DNA of 64,000 nucleotides from Methylomonas methanica MC09 (GCF_000214665.1 NC_015572.1:3162001-3226000), one strand, 5' to 3'. Numbered from the stretch's first letter, positions 50,076 to 58,214 are shown. Notes: generated by a model from the sequence alone, not told the origin. Translations and numbers: made by a program.

Positions 50076-50135
50076 CGGCGCCATAACCATCAAGCCTAGG
50101 GTTTATACGTAGCCTAAAAATTTCTTTGCAATTAC

Positions 50136-50165
50136 GACGTGGGTTTAGGAATGGATTCCGTCTTT
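50136..50165 (+). promoter_or_regulatory. Candidate ECF promoter of receptor unit 9
   Basis: GACGTGG at 50136-50142 and CGTCTTT at 50159-50165, 23 nt apart, with AAAAATTT (50116-50123) upstream as a possible UP element. Confidence 0.62.
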
Positions 50166-50220
50166 ACAGTTATCAGCCCAAGCGCTGCACTGTAACCTCG
50201 ACCGAAACCAAGGAGTATCC

Positions 50221-52626
50221 ATGTCCCGCGCAAAGTATTGCCGTCCGCTATTCGCTCAATCGACCGTCGCCGTATTGGCCCTGGCATTTGCCCAGGTTGC
50301 TCACGGCGAAACCGTTGCCGTTAAACAGCATTTCAACATCCCGGCCCAACCGTTAAATCAGGCCTTGCTGATCTTCGGACGGCAAAGCGGCCTGCAAATC
50401 ATGTACGGCACCGAGGTCGCCGACAATCTGCGCAGCCATGCCTTGCAGGGTGATTTCACGCCTACCGAAGCCCTGAATATTCTACTCAACGGCACGCCGC
50501 TGCGCGCTATCAGTGACGGCGAAGGCGTCATCAGCCTGCAACGTAAACCGGGGGCGGCAAACGACAAGGCGGATCCGTCGACCATGCCAGCGGTGAAAGT
50601 GGTAGGACAGGCGGTATATGACTCTACAGATCCGTACAACCCTGACTACAGCCTACCGAACGCCTCGACGGCGACTAAAACCGATACGCCGATCATGGAA
50701 ACACCGTATTCGATACAGGTGGTGCCCAAACAAGTGTTGGAAGACATTCAAGCGGTTAGGTCGACCGATGCGTTGGATTATGTCAGCGGTATCTTTCGCT
50801 CCAGCGGGTCCGACGATTATTTGGATTTTTCAACACGGCGAGGATTTAATAATTTTCCAGTCGGAGACTATCGTGATGGCACGCCATTGCCCCTAGGGGA
50901 TTTTATTGTAGGTGGGCGTGATATGGCCAATACCGAGCGCGTCGAAGCTTTAAAGGGGCCGGCTTCTTTGCTTTATGGAATGGCCGTGCCGGGTGGAATC
51001 GTGAATTTTGTGACCAAAAAACCGCTGGCGACACCCTATTATTCGTTACAGCAACAATTCGGTTCATATGATTTTTACCGCACCACGTTGGATGCCACCG
51101 GGCCGGTCAATGACGATAAAACCTTGCTATACCGCTTTAATCTAGCTTACAAAAGCGCGAATTCGTTTCGCGACATGGTGAACAGCGAACGTGTGTTCGT
51201 TGCGCCGACGGTGACATGGAATATAAGCCCTAAAACCCAGGTAAACTTTGAGCTGGAATACGATACTGGCCATGTGGTATTCGACCGAGGTATTCCCGCG
51301 GTTTTTCTGGGTACTCGTCCCGCCGATTTGCCGCGCAATCGGTATTTGGGGGAGGCGAATCCTCCAACCGAGTACGAGAGCCTTCTTCTGGGGGTAAATT
51401 GGTCTCATTCCTTTAACGAGAACTGGACCTTCAGCCACCGTTTCAACGCCCTGTTTGCTGGAGTTGATCAAATAGCTGCCTTTCAAACAATGGTAAATCC
51501 ATCCACGATCAATCGCTTTGTAGCCCACTCTAGGACCGAGCTTCAAGACCAAGCTCTCTTTTTCAATAGTATCAATTTGACTGGGTATTTCGATACCTGG
51601 GGGCTTAAGCATACCTTACTGCTGGGAGGCGATTATTACCGCAAACATCTAGATAATTTCAGGGCGAGTTTTACGGGGAGTAACACTAGTATTTACGACC
51701 CGGTTTACCTCGGCCCTAGTCTTGCCCAAGCTCCGTACACTCTTAAGTTGGATTCTCAGAATGACTGGTTTGGACTGTATTTACAGGACCAGATCAAGCT
51801 TCCCTTTAATTTAAGCATGCTGGCGGGTTTTCGTTACGATAGCGCCGAGAGCAGTACTACCTTAAATAATGGCACTCCGAATAAAAATCCCCGTCAGGAT
51901 AGTCTGACGCCTAGAGGCGGTGTGGTTTGGCAGCCTATACCCGAGCTCAGTCTGTATGGTAGTTACTCGGAAAATTTTACCGGTATCAATACAACCGGGT
52001 TTGGGGGTTCGGTTTTGCCGCCGGAGACGGCGCAACAATGGGAATTCGGCGCAAAGACCGAATTGTTCGATCAGCGTTTTCTGGCCACAGTGGCGTGGTA
52101 CGACCTGACTAAACAAAATGTCTCGGTGTTTAACGGTATAACCAGTTTTAACGAAGCTATCGGTGAAGCGCATAGCGCGGGTTTGGAGGTGGACGCGAAG
52201 GGGGAAATCTTACCGGGCTGGAATATGATTGCGTCTTACGCCTATACGCCTGAAGCTTTGGTGACTCAAGGGCAAGCTGATCAGATCAATCAGCGCCTAC
52301 GCGGAGTGCCTAGACATGGCGGCAGCTTGTTTACCAGTTACGAATTTCAAACGGGTGCGTTGCAAGGCTTTAAGTTGGGAGGCGGCACCGTTATCCGCAG
52401 TTCCCAACATACCGACCCGACGGCTGCGACTGCGATACTTCCCGGTTTTGCGACGGTGAACCTGTTGGCGAGTTATTCATGGAAAGTAGGCGGCAGCAAG
52501 CTGACTACTCAATTAAATATCAATAATTTGTTAGACAAGACTTACTACCCAGCTTCCTTCGGCCGAGACAGTATTGAACTCGGTGCGCCGAGAACGTTTA
52601 TGGGATCGGTGCGGTTAGAGTATTAA
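50221..52626 (+). CDS. TonB-dependent siderophore receptor with STN domain, unit 9
   Basis: An 801-residue receptor. Signal peptide to about residue 29, STN domain (FNIPAQPLNQALLIFGRQSGLQIMY), TonB box TMPAVKVVG, linker VYDSTDPYNPDYSLPN, plug (TPYSIQVVPKQVLEDIQAV, RVEALKGPASLLYGMAVPGG) and a barrel ending VRLEY. AAGGAG 8 nt before ATG 50221 fixes the start. A 71-nt tract at 50656-50726 (linker and start of the plug) is identical to 55201-55271 in the unit 10 receptor, although the STN domains before it are quite different. Confidence 0.95.
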   Translation: MSRAKYCRPLFAQSTVAVLALAFAQVAHGETVAVKQHFNIPAQPLNQALLIFGRQSGLQIMYGTEVADNLRSHALQGDFTPTEALNILLNGTPLRAISDGEGVISLQRKPGAANDKADPSTMPAVKVVGQAVYDSTDPYNPDYSLPNASTATKTDTPIMETPYSIQVVPKQVLEDIQAVRSTDALDYVSGIFRSSGSDDYLDFSTRRGFNNFPVGDYRDGTPLPLGDFIVGGRDMANTERVEALKGPASLLYGMAVPGGIVNFVTKKPLATPYYSLQQQFGSYDFYRTTLDATGPVNDDKTLLYRFNLAYKSANSFRDMVNSERVFVAPTVTWNISPKTQVNFELEYDTGHVVFDRGIPAVFLGTRPADLPRNRYLGEANPPTEYESLLLGVNWSHSFNENWTFSHRFNALFAGVDQIAAFQTMVNPSTINRFVAHSRTELQDQALFFNSINLTGYFDTWGLKHTLLLGGDYYRKHLDNFRASFTGSNTSIYDPVYLGPSLAQAPYTLKLDSQNDWFGLYLQDQIKLPFNLSMLAGFRYDSAESSTTLNNGTPNKNPRQDSLTPRGGVVWQPIPELSLYGSYSENFTGINTTGFGGSVLPPETAQQWEFGAKTELFDQRFLATVAWYDLTKQNVSVFNGITSFNEAIGEAHSAGLEVDAKGEILPGWNMIASYAYTPEALVTQGQADQINQRLRGVPRHGGSLFTSYEFQTGALQGFKLGGGTVIRSSQHTDPTAATAILPGFATVNLLASYSWKVGGSKLTTQLNINNLLDKTYYPASFGRDSIELGAPRTFMGSVRLEY

Positions 52627-53012
52627 CTTATTGCTGGTCGGTAGTTGCTTTGTCCCCATTCGAAATAACCATACAATTCGATCGATTTCATCGTTCCCAT
52701 GCTCCAGCGTGGGAACGCAACCGCGCGGCTCCAGAGACGAGTCGGGGTACCGGAGAGTCATAAGCTGTATGCCTATGCCCAAGTTTGGAAAGAGATAAAG
52801 ACCTGCATGACTAAATTCCCCCTCAATGCTAACGCCCGCCGCATGTCAGACGCACGCTGAATTAAACTGTGTTATTTAATGACCCCACTGCGTCATATCA
52901 CCCAACCTGCTTGTTAGTCGGTCGCAACCCATTGGTTAACTGTAACTATTAGCTGGCACGGATCTGGCTTGCGTTTCCTGTCTCCCCAAACCGTTTAAGT
53001 AACCTTAACGCC
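52627..53012. other. Leader of unit 10 with long type A repeat and fecI-upstream box
   Basis: The 386-nt gap begins with the type A palindrome within a 75-nt repeat (52691-52765) that recurs at 57187-57261. The box CTGCGTCATATCACCCAA is at 52888-52905, 107 nt before fecI. No gene is evident. Confidence 0.5.
52691..52765. repeat. Long type A repeat, copy 1 (after receptor unit 9)
   Basis: 75 nt with only three differences from 57187-57261. The first 23 nt are the GTTCCCA/TGGGAAC palindrome; the rest is non-palindromic (cgagtcgggg, ccggagagtcataag). Each copy lies shortly after a receptor stop codon. Confidence 0.8.
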
Positions 53013-53531
53013 ATGAAGCTGGACATTAGCGCATTGTATACATTGCACCGCAAGGAATTGGTCAATCATCTGCTGCGCATCGTCAAGTGTCCGGAAACCG
53101 CGCAGGACCTGGTTCAGGAAAGCTATATGATTTTGGCCCGCACGGCCGACGATGCGCTTATCGAGCATCCGCGCGGTTTTTTGTACCGCACGGCCGGCAA
53201 TCTGGCCTTGGATCATTTGCGCCACAACAAAATCGTGGCCCGGCATGTCGAGGCGGAACTGGCAAACGAGGCGGTCGCTCAATCCAGCGTGGAAAGCGAG
53301 CTCTCCAAAGCTCAATGGCAAGCGCTGCTGCACAGCGCGATAGACGAATTGCCGCCGCGCTGCCGCGATGTGTTTATCCTGCATAAAATTCGCGGCATGA
53401 GTTATCGGGAGGTGGCAACAATGCTGGAAATTTCCGAAAGCGCCGTGGAAAAGCACATCATCAAGGGCCTGTTGCATTGCCGGAAACGGCTCGGCGGGCA
53501 TTTTAATTTTCCTCACGACACCCGAGGTTGA
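53013..53531 (+). CDS. FecI-type ECF sigma factor, unit 10
   Basis: A 172-residue sigma factor. Sigma-2 shows CPETAQDLVQESYMILAR and HPRGFLYRTAGNLALDHLRH; sigma-4 shows LPPRCRDVFILHKIRGMSYREVATMLEIS with recognition helix ESAVEKHIIKGL. The stop codon overlaps the -35 (GTTGAGG) of the fecR promoter, so the end of the sigma gene and the start of the regulator promoter are fused. The fecR start is 127 nt further on. Confidence 0.93.
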   Translation: MKLDISALYTLHRKELVNHLLRIVKCPETAQDLVQESYMILARTADDALIEHPRGFLYRTAGNLALDHLRHNKIVARHVEAELANEAVAQSSVESELSKAQWQALLHSAIDELPPRCRDVFILHKIRGMSYREVATMLEISESAVEKHIIKGLLHCRKRLGGHFNFPHDTRG

Positions 53532-53556
53532 GGCTTTGCCCCACTCAAACGTCTCA
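53527..53556 (+). promoter_or_regulatory. Candidate ECF promoter of fecR unit 10
   Basis: GTTGAGG at 53527-53533 and CGTCTCA at 53550-53556, 23 nt apart; the receptor promoter has GCTGAGG and CGTCTCC. The leader to the fecR start is long (about 100 nt). Confidence 0.62.
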
Positions 53557-53658
53557 TTGCCATCGATCCGGTACGTTAAAATCTCATTGCATTAGACGAC
53601 TTAACCTAAACCGGCTATTTTCACAGCGCCGAGCAAACGACCCACTTATAATGCCGTT

Positions 53659-54618
53659 ATGACCGACCTCGATTCCGATACGCCCGAAAGCGGCGATGAC
53701 GCAATTGCCGAACAAGCCATTACTTGGTTCGCCCGTTTGCGGGCGGAACATATCTCGGAAGACGAACGAAAAACATTTAGGGCTTGGTGCCAAGCCAACC
53801 CGCTGCACCGCCAAGCCTTCGATGAAATCAGCGGTTTTTGGGAAAATGCCGATTTTAACCGGATATTGACCGGTTACCAGAAAACCGCGCCGGGATACCG
53901 GCGGCCGCTTAAAACAGCCAAGCTCTCCGCCCTGGCGTTGGCTGCATGCCTGGCTCTTGTCGCCGTAATTTATCGGCCGAATATAAGTTGTTGGCAAGCC
54001 GATTACTGTACCGGTATCGGCGAAATACAGACCGTGGACTTGGCGGACGGCAGCCGGATCACCCTTAATTCCGATACCGCCCTGCGTGTCGATCTGGGTA
54101 ATGGCCGCCGCGATGTCTGGCTTCAACACGGCGAAGCTTTTTTCGACGTTTACCGCGATCGGCTGCATCCTTTTATCGTGGAGGGCCGTTATAGCAGCAC
54201 CCGCGTGCTTGGCACCCGTTTCGTCGTCCGCGAAAATGCCGAAAACGATACGGTCACGGTTGTCAGCGGATTGGTGGAAGTCGGCCGGGACAGACACACT
54301 CCCGTTCAGTTAACCGCCAACGACAGTATCACCGTGAATGCCGAACGCAGCAGCGCGATTCGGCAAATTACGGCGACTAATGCGGCTTCTTGGTTAAAAG
54401 GCAGCGTCTCGTTCGACAATGCACCGCTCGGCGAGGTGATTGCCGAAATCGGCCGCTACCGGCGCGGCGGCGTAATAATTAAGGATACGGCGCTGAAAAA
54501 TCTGAAAGTTAGCGGCCGCTTCGATATTACCGACACCGACAAGGCACTGGAAGCGCTGCAACAAACCCTGCCGATCCGGGTTTTTAGGGTAACGCCATGG
54601 TTGATCTTCATTACTTGA
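53659..54618 (+). CDS. FecR-type anti-sigma regulator, unit 10
   Basis: A 319-residue FecR. N-terminal part EQAITWFARLRAEHISEDERKTFRAWCQANPLHRQAFDEISGFW; membrane segment near 90-108 (LSALALAACLALVAVIY); periplasmic domain LADGSRITLNSDTALRVDL, LQHGEAFFDVYRDRLHPFIV, VLGTRFVVRE; C-terminal part PLGEVIAEIGRYRRGGVII. Two Cys residues close after the membrane segment (ISCWQADYC) are peculiar to this copy and could form a periplasmic disulfide. Confidence 0.93.
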   Translation: MTDLDSDTPESGDDAIAEQAITWFARLRAEHISEDERKTFRAWCQANPLHRQAFDEISGFWENADFNRILTGYQKTAPGYRRPLKTAKLSALALAACLALVAVIYRPNISCWQADYCTGIGEIQTVDLADGSRITLNSDTALRVDLGNGRRDVWLQHGEAFFDVYRDRLHPFIVEGRYSSTRVLGTRFVVRENAENDTVTVVSGLVEVGRDRHTPVQLTANDSITVNAERSSAIRQITATNAASWLKGSVSFDNAPLGEVIAEIGRYRRGGVIIKDTALKNLKVSGRFDITDTDKALEALQQTLPIRVFRVTPWLIFIT

Positions 54619-54680
54619 GGATGCCGGTTTTTTTCAGCCAAAATCCTTTTACAAAACTTTGAAAAAAATTTTCCAACACA

Positions 54681-54710
54681 GCTGAGGGAAAATCGCCACG
54701 GTACGTCTCC
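54681..54710 (+). promoter_or_regulatory. Candidate ECF promoter of receptor unit 10
   Basis: GCTGAGG at 54681-54687 and CGTCTCC at 54704-54710, 23 nt apart, with AAAAAAATTTT (54662-54672) upstream as a possible UP element. Confidence 0.62.
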
Positions 54711-54762
54711 ATTGCATCCCCAAAGTTTAGGGGCATGTTTCAGTTTATGAATGGAGAAATCA

Positions 54763-57165
54763 ATGTCATACCCTTTCCGCCGCCAGGCATCGGCCGCCCG
54801 TCCACCGTTCTACGCGTTATCGCTAACTATCGCCGCCGCGCTCAATGTATCTGTCGTAATGGCCGCCGAGCAAATCATGGCGTTCGAGATTCCGCCGCAA
54901 GCCTTGGGTGGTGCGCTGAATGCCTACGCCGATGCTGCCGGGGTGCAACTCAGCTATCCGGCCGAACTGACATCCGGTTTAAAGTCGCCCGGCGTATCCG
55001 GCCAGTACACGGCCCGGCAGGCATTGCAAAGACTATTAACCGGCACGGGCGTGGTTGCCCGCACCACTCAAAATGGTACGGTTACCTTGGAAAAAACGGC
55101 GACAACGGAGCCACGCTCGAGCGCCACCATGCCGGCGGTGAAAGTGGTTGGACAGGCGGTTTACGATTCAACCGATCCATACAATCCGGATTACAGCCTG
55201 CCGAACGCCTCGACGGCGACTAAAACCGATACGCCGATCATGGAAACACCGTATTCGATACAGGTGGTGCCGAAACAGGTCATTGACGATATACAAGGTA
55301 TTCGTCCAAATGATGCTTTGGATTACGTGAGTGGCGTATATCGATCTAGTGGTTCCGGAGATTTTTTTGAGTCCTCGACACGTCGTGGATTCAACAGCTT
55401 GAGCGGAGACTATCGAGATGGGGCGCCGTTTCCCGTGGCGGATTACATTATAGGCGGACGAGATTTGGCTAGTACCGAGCGTGTCGAAGTGTTAAAAGGG
55501 CCGGCATCTTTACTGTACGGCATGACCAATCCGGGGGGCGTGGTGAATTACATAACCAAAAAACCGTTGGCGACGCCTTATTATTCGTTGCAACAGCAAT
55601 TCGGTTCTTATGATCTATATCGTACCACTGTCGATGCTACGGGGCCGATCACGGACGACAAATCGTTGCTGTATCGATTCAACCTTGCCTACAAAAGTGC
55701 CGATTCGTTCCGGGATTTCGTTAATAGCGAGAGGACTTTTATCGCACCTATGGTGACTTGGAATATCAGCCCGAGAACTCAAATAAACTTCGAATTGGAA
55801 TACGACACCGGCCACGTGGTGTTTGATCGCGGCATCCCCGCCATCGGAAATCGACCCGCCAACTTACCGCAAAACCGTTTTTTAGGCGAACCGGTTAATT
55901 ATGAGTACGAGCGTATCATGGTAGGCATGAATTGGTCGCACGCATTCAACGAAAATTGGACATTGAGCCATCGGTTCAACATGCAGTTCCTCGGACAAAA
56001 CGGTTCTAGTACATCAGGTACGGGTATGGTTGATGCCACCACTTTGCGACGCTTTGGTTTGTATCAATCACAAAGTCCCGAGGATCAACCTGTTTACTAT
56101 AACAGCGTCAATCTTATGGGGCATTTTGATACCTATGGTTTGAAACATACCCTTTTATTGGGTGGCGACCACTATCACAGCTCAGTTGACACTACTCAAC
56201 GATTCATTAGCTCAACGATAAACATTAACGATCCTGTCTATCTTGGCCTCCCAGCCGCCTTGGGCAACCCGGCTACCAACAATCAGCTGTCAGTATCGAG
56301 CGATTGGTTCGGTTTATACCTGCAAGATCAGATCAAGTTGCCTTATCACTTGAGTATGCTCGCGGGTTTCAGGTATGACAGCGCCGAATCGAGTACGGTT
56401 TTCAACGGCCGACTGTCCGAAGTTCCGCGTCAAGACAATTTGTCTCCGCGTGGCGGCGTGATCTGGCAACCTCTGCCTGAACTTAGCGTGTATGGCAGTT
56501 ACTCCGAAAACTTTACATCGGTTAGCAGCCCAGGAATAGGCGGCAATTTGCTTCAGCCTGAAACGGCGCAGCAATGGGAATTCGGTTTAAAGACCGAGCT
56601 GTTCGACAAGCGCTTTATGGGAACGTTAGCTTGGTTTGATCTTACAAAACAAAATGTCAGGATTCCCGATCCAAATCTACCTGGAAATTCTTTATCGATA
56701 GGTGAAGCAAATAGTGCTGGATTGGAGCTTGATATTAAAGGCGAAGTACTTCCAGGTTGGAATATTATTGGGTCCTACGCATACACTCCAGATGCGACCG
56801 TTACGGTCGGCAGAGAAAGCGAAGTTGGACGCCGATTCCGTGGTGTTCCTCGTCACGGCGGCAGCCTATTTTCGACTTACGAATTACAATCAGGGCTATT
56901 TCAGGGTTTAAAATTTGGCGGGGGCGTCATCACCCGAAGCTCCCAAAAGACCGATATTGACGCAACGACGGCCGTATTGCCGGGTTATACAACGGTCAAC
57001 TTGCTCAGCAGCTATAGTTGGAAGATGGGTGGAAGTACATTGACCACTCAATTCAATATCAACAACTTATTGGATAAAGAGTATTTTCCTTCTTCATTTA
57101 ACCGCAACGGCATAGAAGTTGGCGCACCCAGAACGTTTATGGGGTCTGTGAGGATTGAGTACTAA
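54763..57165 (+). CDS. TonB-dependent siderophore receptor with STN domain, unit 10
   Basis: An 800-residue receptor. Signal peptide to about residue 33 (VSVVMAAEQ), STN domain (FEIPPQALGGALNAYADAAGVQLSY), TonB box TMPAVKVVG, linker VYDSTDPYNPDYSLPN, plug (TPYSIQVVPKQVIDDIQGI, RVEVLKGPASLLYGMTNPGG) and a barrel ending VRIEY. GGAG 6 nt before ATG 54763 favours it over ATG 54751. Close to the receptors of units 9 and 2 from the linker onward, with the 71-nt identical tract shared with unit 9. Confidence 0.95.
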   Translation: MSYPFRRQASAARPPFYALSLTIAAALNVSVVMAAEQIMAFEIPPQALGGALNAYADAAGVQLSYPAELTSGLKSPGVSGQYTARQALQRLLTGTGVVARTTQNGTVTLEKTATTEPRSSATMPAVKVVGQAVYDSTDPYNPDYSLPNASTATKTDTPIMETPYSIQVVPKQVIDDIQGIRPNDALDYVSGVYRSSGSGDFFESSTRRGFNSLSGDYRDGAPFPVADYIIGGRDLASTERVEVLKGPASLLYGMTNPGGVVNYITKKPLATPYYSLQQQFGSYDLYRTTVDATGPITDDKSLLYRFNLAYKSADSFRDFVNSERTFIAPMVTWNISPRTQINFELEYDTGHVVFDRGIPAIGNRPANLPQNRFLGEPVNYEYERIMVGMNWSHAFNENWTLSHRFNMQFLGQNGSSTSGTGMVDATTLRRFGLYQSQSPEDQPVYYNSVNLMGHFDTYGLKHTLLLGGDHYHSSVDTTQRFISSTININDPVYLGLPAALGNPATNNQLSVSSDWFGLYLQDQIKLPYHLSMLAGFRYDSAESSTVFNGRLSEVPRQDNLSPRGGVIWQPLPELSVYGSYSENFTSVSSPGIGGNLLQPETAQQWEFGLKTELFDKRFMGTLAWFDLTKQNVRIPDPNLPGNSLSIGEANSAGLELDIKGEVLPGWNIIGSYAYTPDATVTVGRESEVGRRFRGVPRHGGSLFSTYELQSGLFQGLKFGGGVITRSSQKTDIDATTAVLPGYTTVNLLSSYSWKMGGSTLTTQFNINNLLDKEYFPSSFNRNGIEVGAPRTFMGSVRIEY

Positions 57166-57186
57166 AACTTGAAAAACTATAAATTA

Positions 57187-57261
57187 TCGTTCCCACGCTC
57201 CAGCGTGGGAACGCAACCGCGCGGCTTCAGAGACGAGTCGGGGCACCGGAGAGTCATAAGC
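57187..57261. repeat. Long type A repeat, copy 2 (after receptor unit 10)
   Basis: 75 nt, 72 identical to 52691-52765. It starts 22 nt after the receptor stop codon, comparable to the position of copy 1. Confidence 0.8.
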
Positions 57262-57269
57262 CCGCGTAG

Positions 57270-57301
57270 GTTGGGGTGAGGCAACGAACCCCAACATTTT
57301 T
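57270..57301 (+). terminator. Probable rho-independent terminator after unit 10
   Basis: GTTGGGGT/ACCCCAAC stem (8 bp) with a 10-nt loop, followed by ATTTTT. It closes the receptor array. Confidence 0.55.
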
Positions 57302-57848
57302 GGCCTTCAAATCATCGGTCACTTTGATGTTCTGTTGCCGATCGTTGGAGGGTAGTTTTGCGGTTGTCGTGTTGGGGTTCCTATCGTCACCCCAACCTAC
57401 GCTCTATGGCCCTTGTCCCCCGGCCTGAACGTTTCAAATCCACTTTTCCACTCATAAATAACTATACGGACGGGATTACAAAATCCGTCCGGCTGATGCT
57501 GTACCCGACATTGCCCAGCCAGTCCCAATCAGCAACCGACCGTGGTCTACGGCATACCGTTCAAGTCAGGTTTGGCGGTACAGTCGATCTAATTTCATTC
57601 CCCCTGCGAACTTCTTTGCCAGTATTGGCTGCCCGCTTCCGGCGGACATCTCGGTTTCTTGGACTTTGCGAACGCGCTTACTAATCCGTCCAACGTCTCG
57701 AGACCTAGAATTACGGCGTATGTTCAATTGGATTTGTTTCAAATTAAGAAACAAATAATGCAATAACGACTGTATTGTAAATTATTTGATTAGGTTTATA
57801 GTTAAGTCGTCATCAAATTTCGACTGCCAATCAGTCCAGGACGCAACC
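57302..57848. other. Repeat-rich non-coding stretch after the array
   Basis: After the terminator this stretch has further inverted repeats (TTGGGGT...ACCCCAA around 57372-57398; CGGACGGGATT...AATCCGTCCG around 57468-57492) and no convincing gene. It marks the border between the receptor array and ordinary chromosome. It could be decayed sequence. Confidence 0.4.
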
Positions 57849-58010
57849 ATGAAATCCAGAAACAGTTTCTTTAGAGATATCCTCACCGGCCTATTATTTA
57901 CAACCGGTATATTCGGTTTCATGTCCGGTGAGTTCGTATTATCCACCGTACTGTTTGGCGCGGCGTCTCTGTCCAGTAATCTGGATTTAGGCCGCAACGT
58001 AGAACTTTGA
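57849..58010 (+). CDS. Small membrane protein of unknown function
   Basis: A 53-residue protein from ATG 57849: a basic start (MKSRNSFFRD), one hydrophobic stretch (ILTGLLFTTGIFGFMSGEFVLSTVLFGAASL) that could form one or two short helices, and a polar end (SSNLDLGRNVEL). A terminator follows 60 nt later, which supports a real transcript. No clear Shine-Dalgarno is visible. I do not recognise it. Confidence 0.45.
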   Translation: MKSRNSFFRDILTGLLFTTGIFGFMSGEFVLSTVLFGAASLSSNLDLGRNVEL

Positions 58011-58070
58011 CCGATTTTGCTCGACCCTCGTTGTTTACCTCGCAGTACCTAAAGCTCTGCCCACTCCACA

Positions 58071-58104
58071 GCCTGCATTATTTTGCATAATGCGGGCTTT
58101 TTTT
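58071..58104 (+). terminator. Rho-independent terminator
   Basis: Ten-base stem GCCTGCATTA/TAATGCGGGC (one G-T pair), 7-nt loop, then seven T. It lies 60 nt after the small membrane protein gene. Confidence 0.8.
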
Positions 58105-58136
58105 GTGCGCCTTACACTAGACAAGGCCCATTTTCG

Positions 58137-58214
58137 CTATTTCCCGCGAACGCTGTAAATGACATAAGCGGCGAAAGTCATGGTCAAAATATAAATAGCG
58201 GTTGAAATCATCAT
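58137..58214 (-). CDS. Candidate 25-residue single-helix microprotein
   Basis: The minus strand encodes MMISTAIYILTMTFAAYVIY followed by SVRGK and a stop: one hydrophobic helix with a short basic tail, the layout of small membrane subunits such as CydX- or KdpF-like peptides, though it matches none that I know. Upstream on the same strand is GGGATAA next to the start, a weak ribosome site. It sits alone in a 269-nt gap between a terminator and the radical SAM gene. Chance cannot be excluded for such a short frame. Confidence 0.3.
   Translation of the reverse strand: MMISTAIYILTMTFAAYVIYSVRGK

Noticed and set aside
236..57165. Array as a methanobactin or siderophore biosynthesis locus
   Set aside because: No precursor peptide, NRPS, NIS synthetase or tailoring gene is present; the genes concern sensing, uptake and reduction only.
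57358..57684. A 108-codon open frame in the gap after the array
   Set aside because: It starts with a rare codon, runs through two inverted repeats and shows no domain or signal; I treat it as chance.
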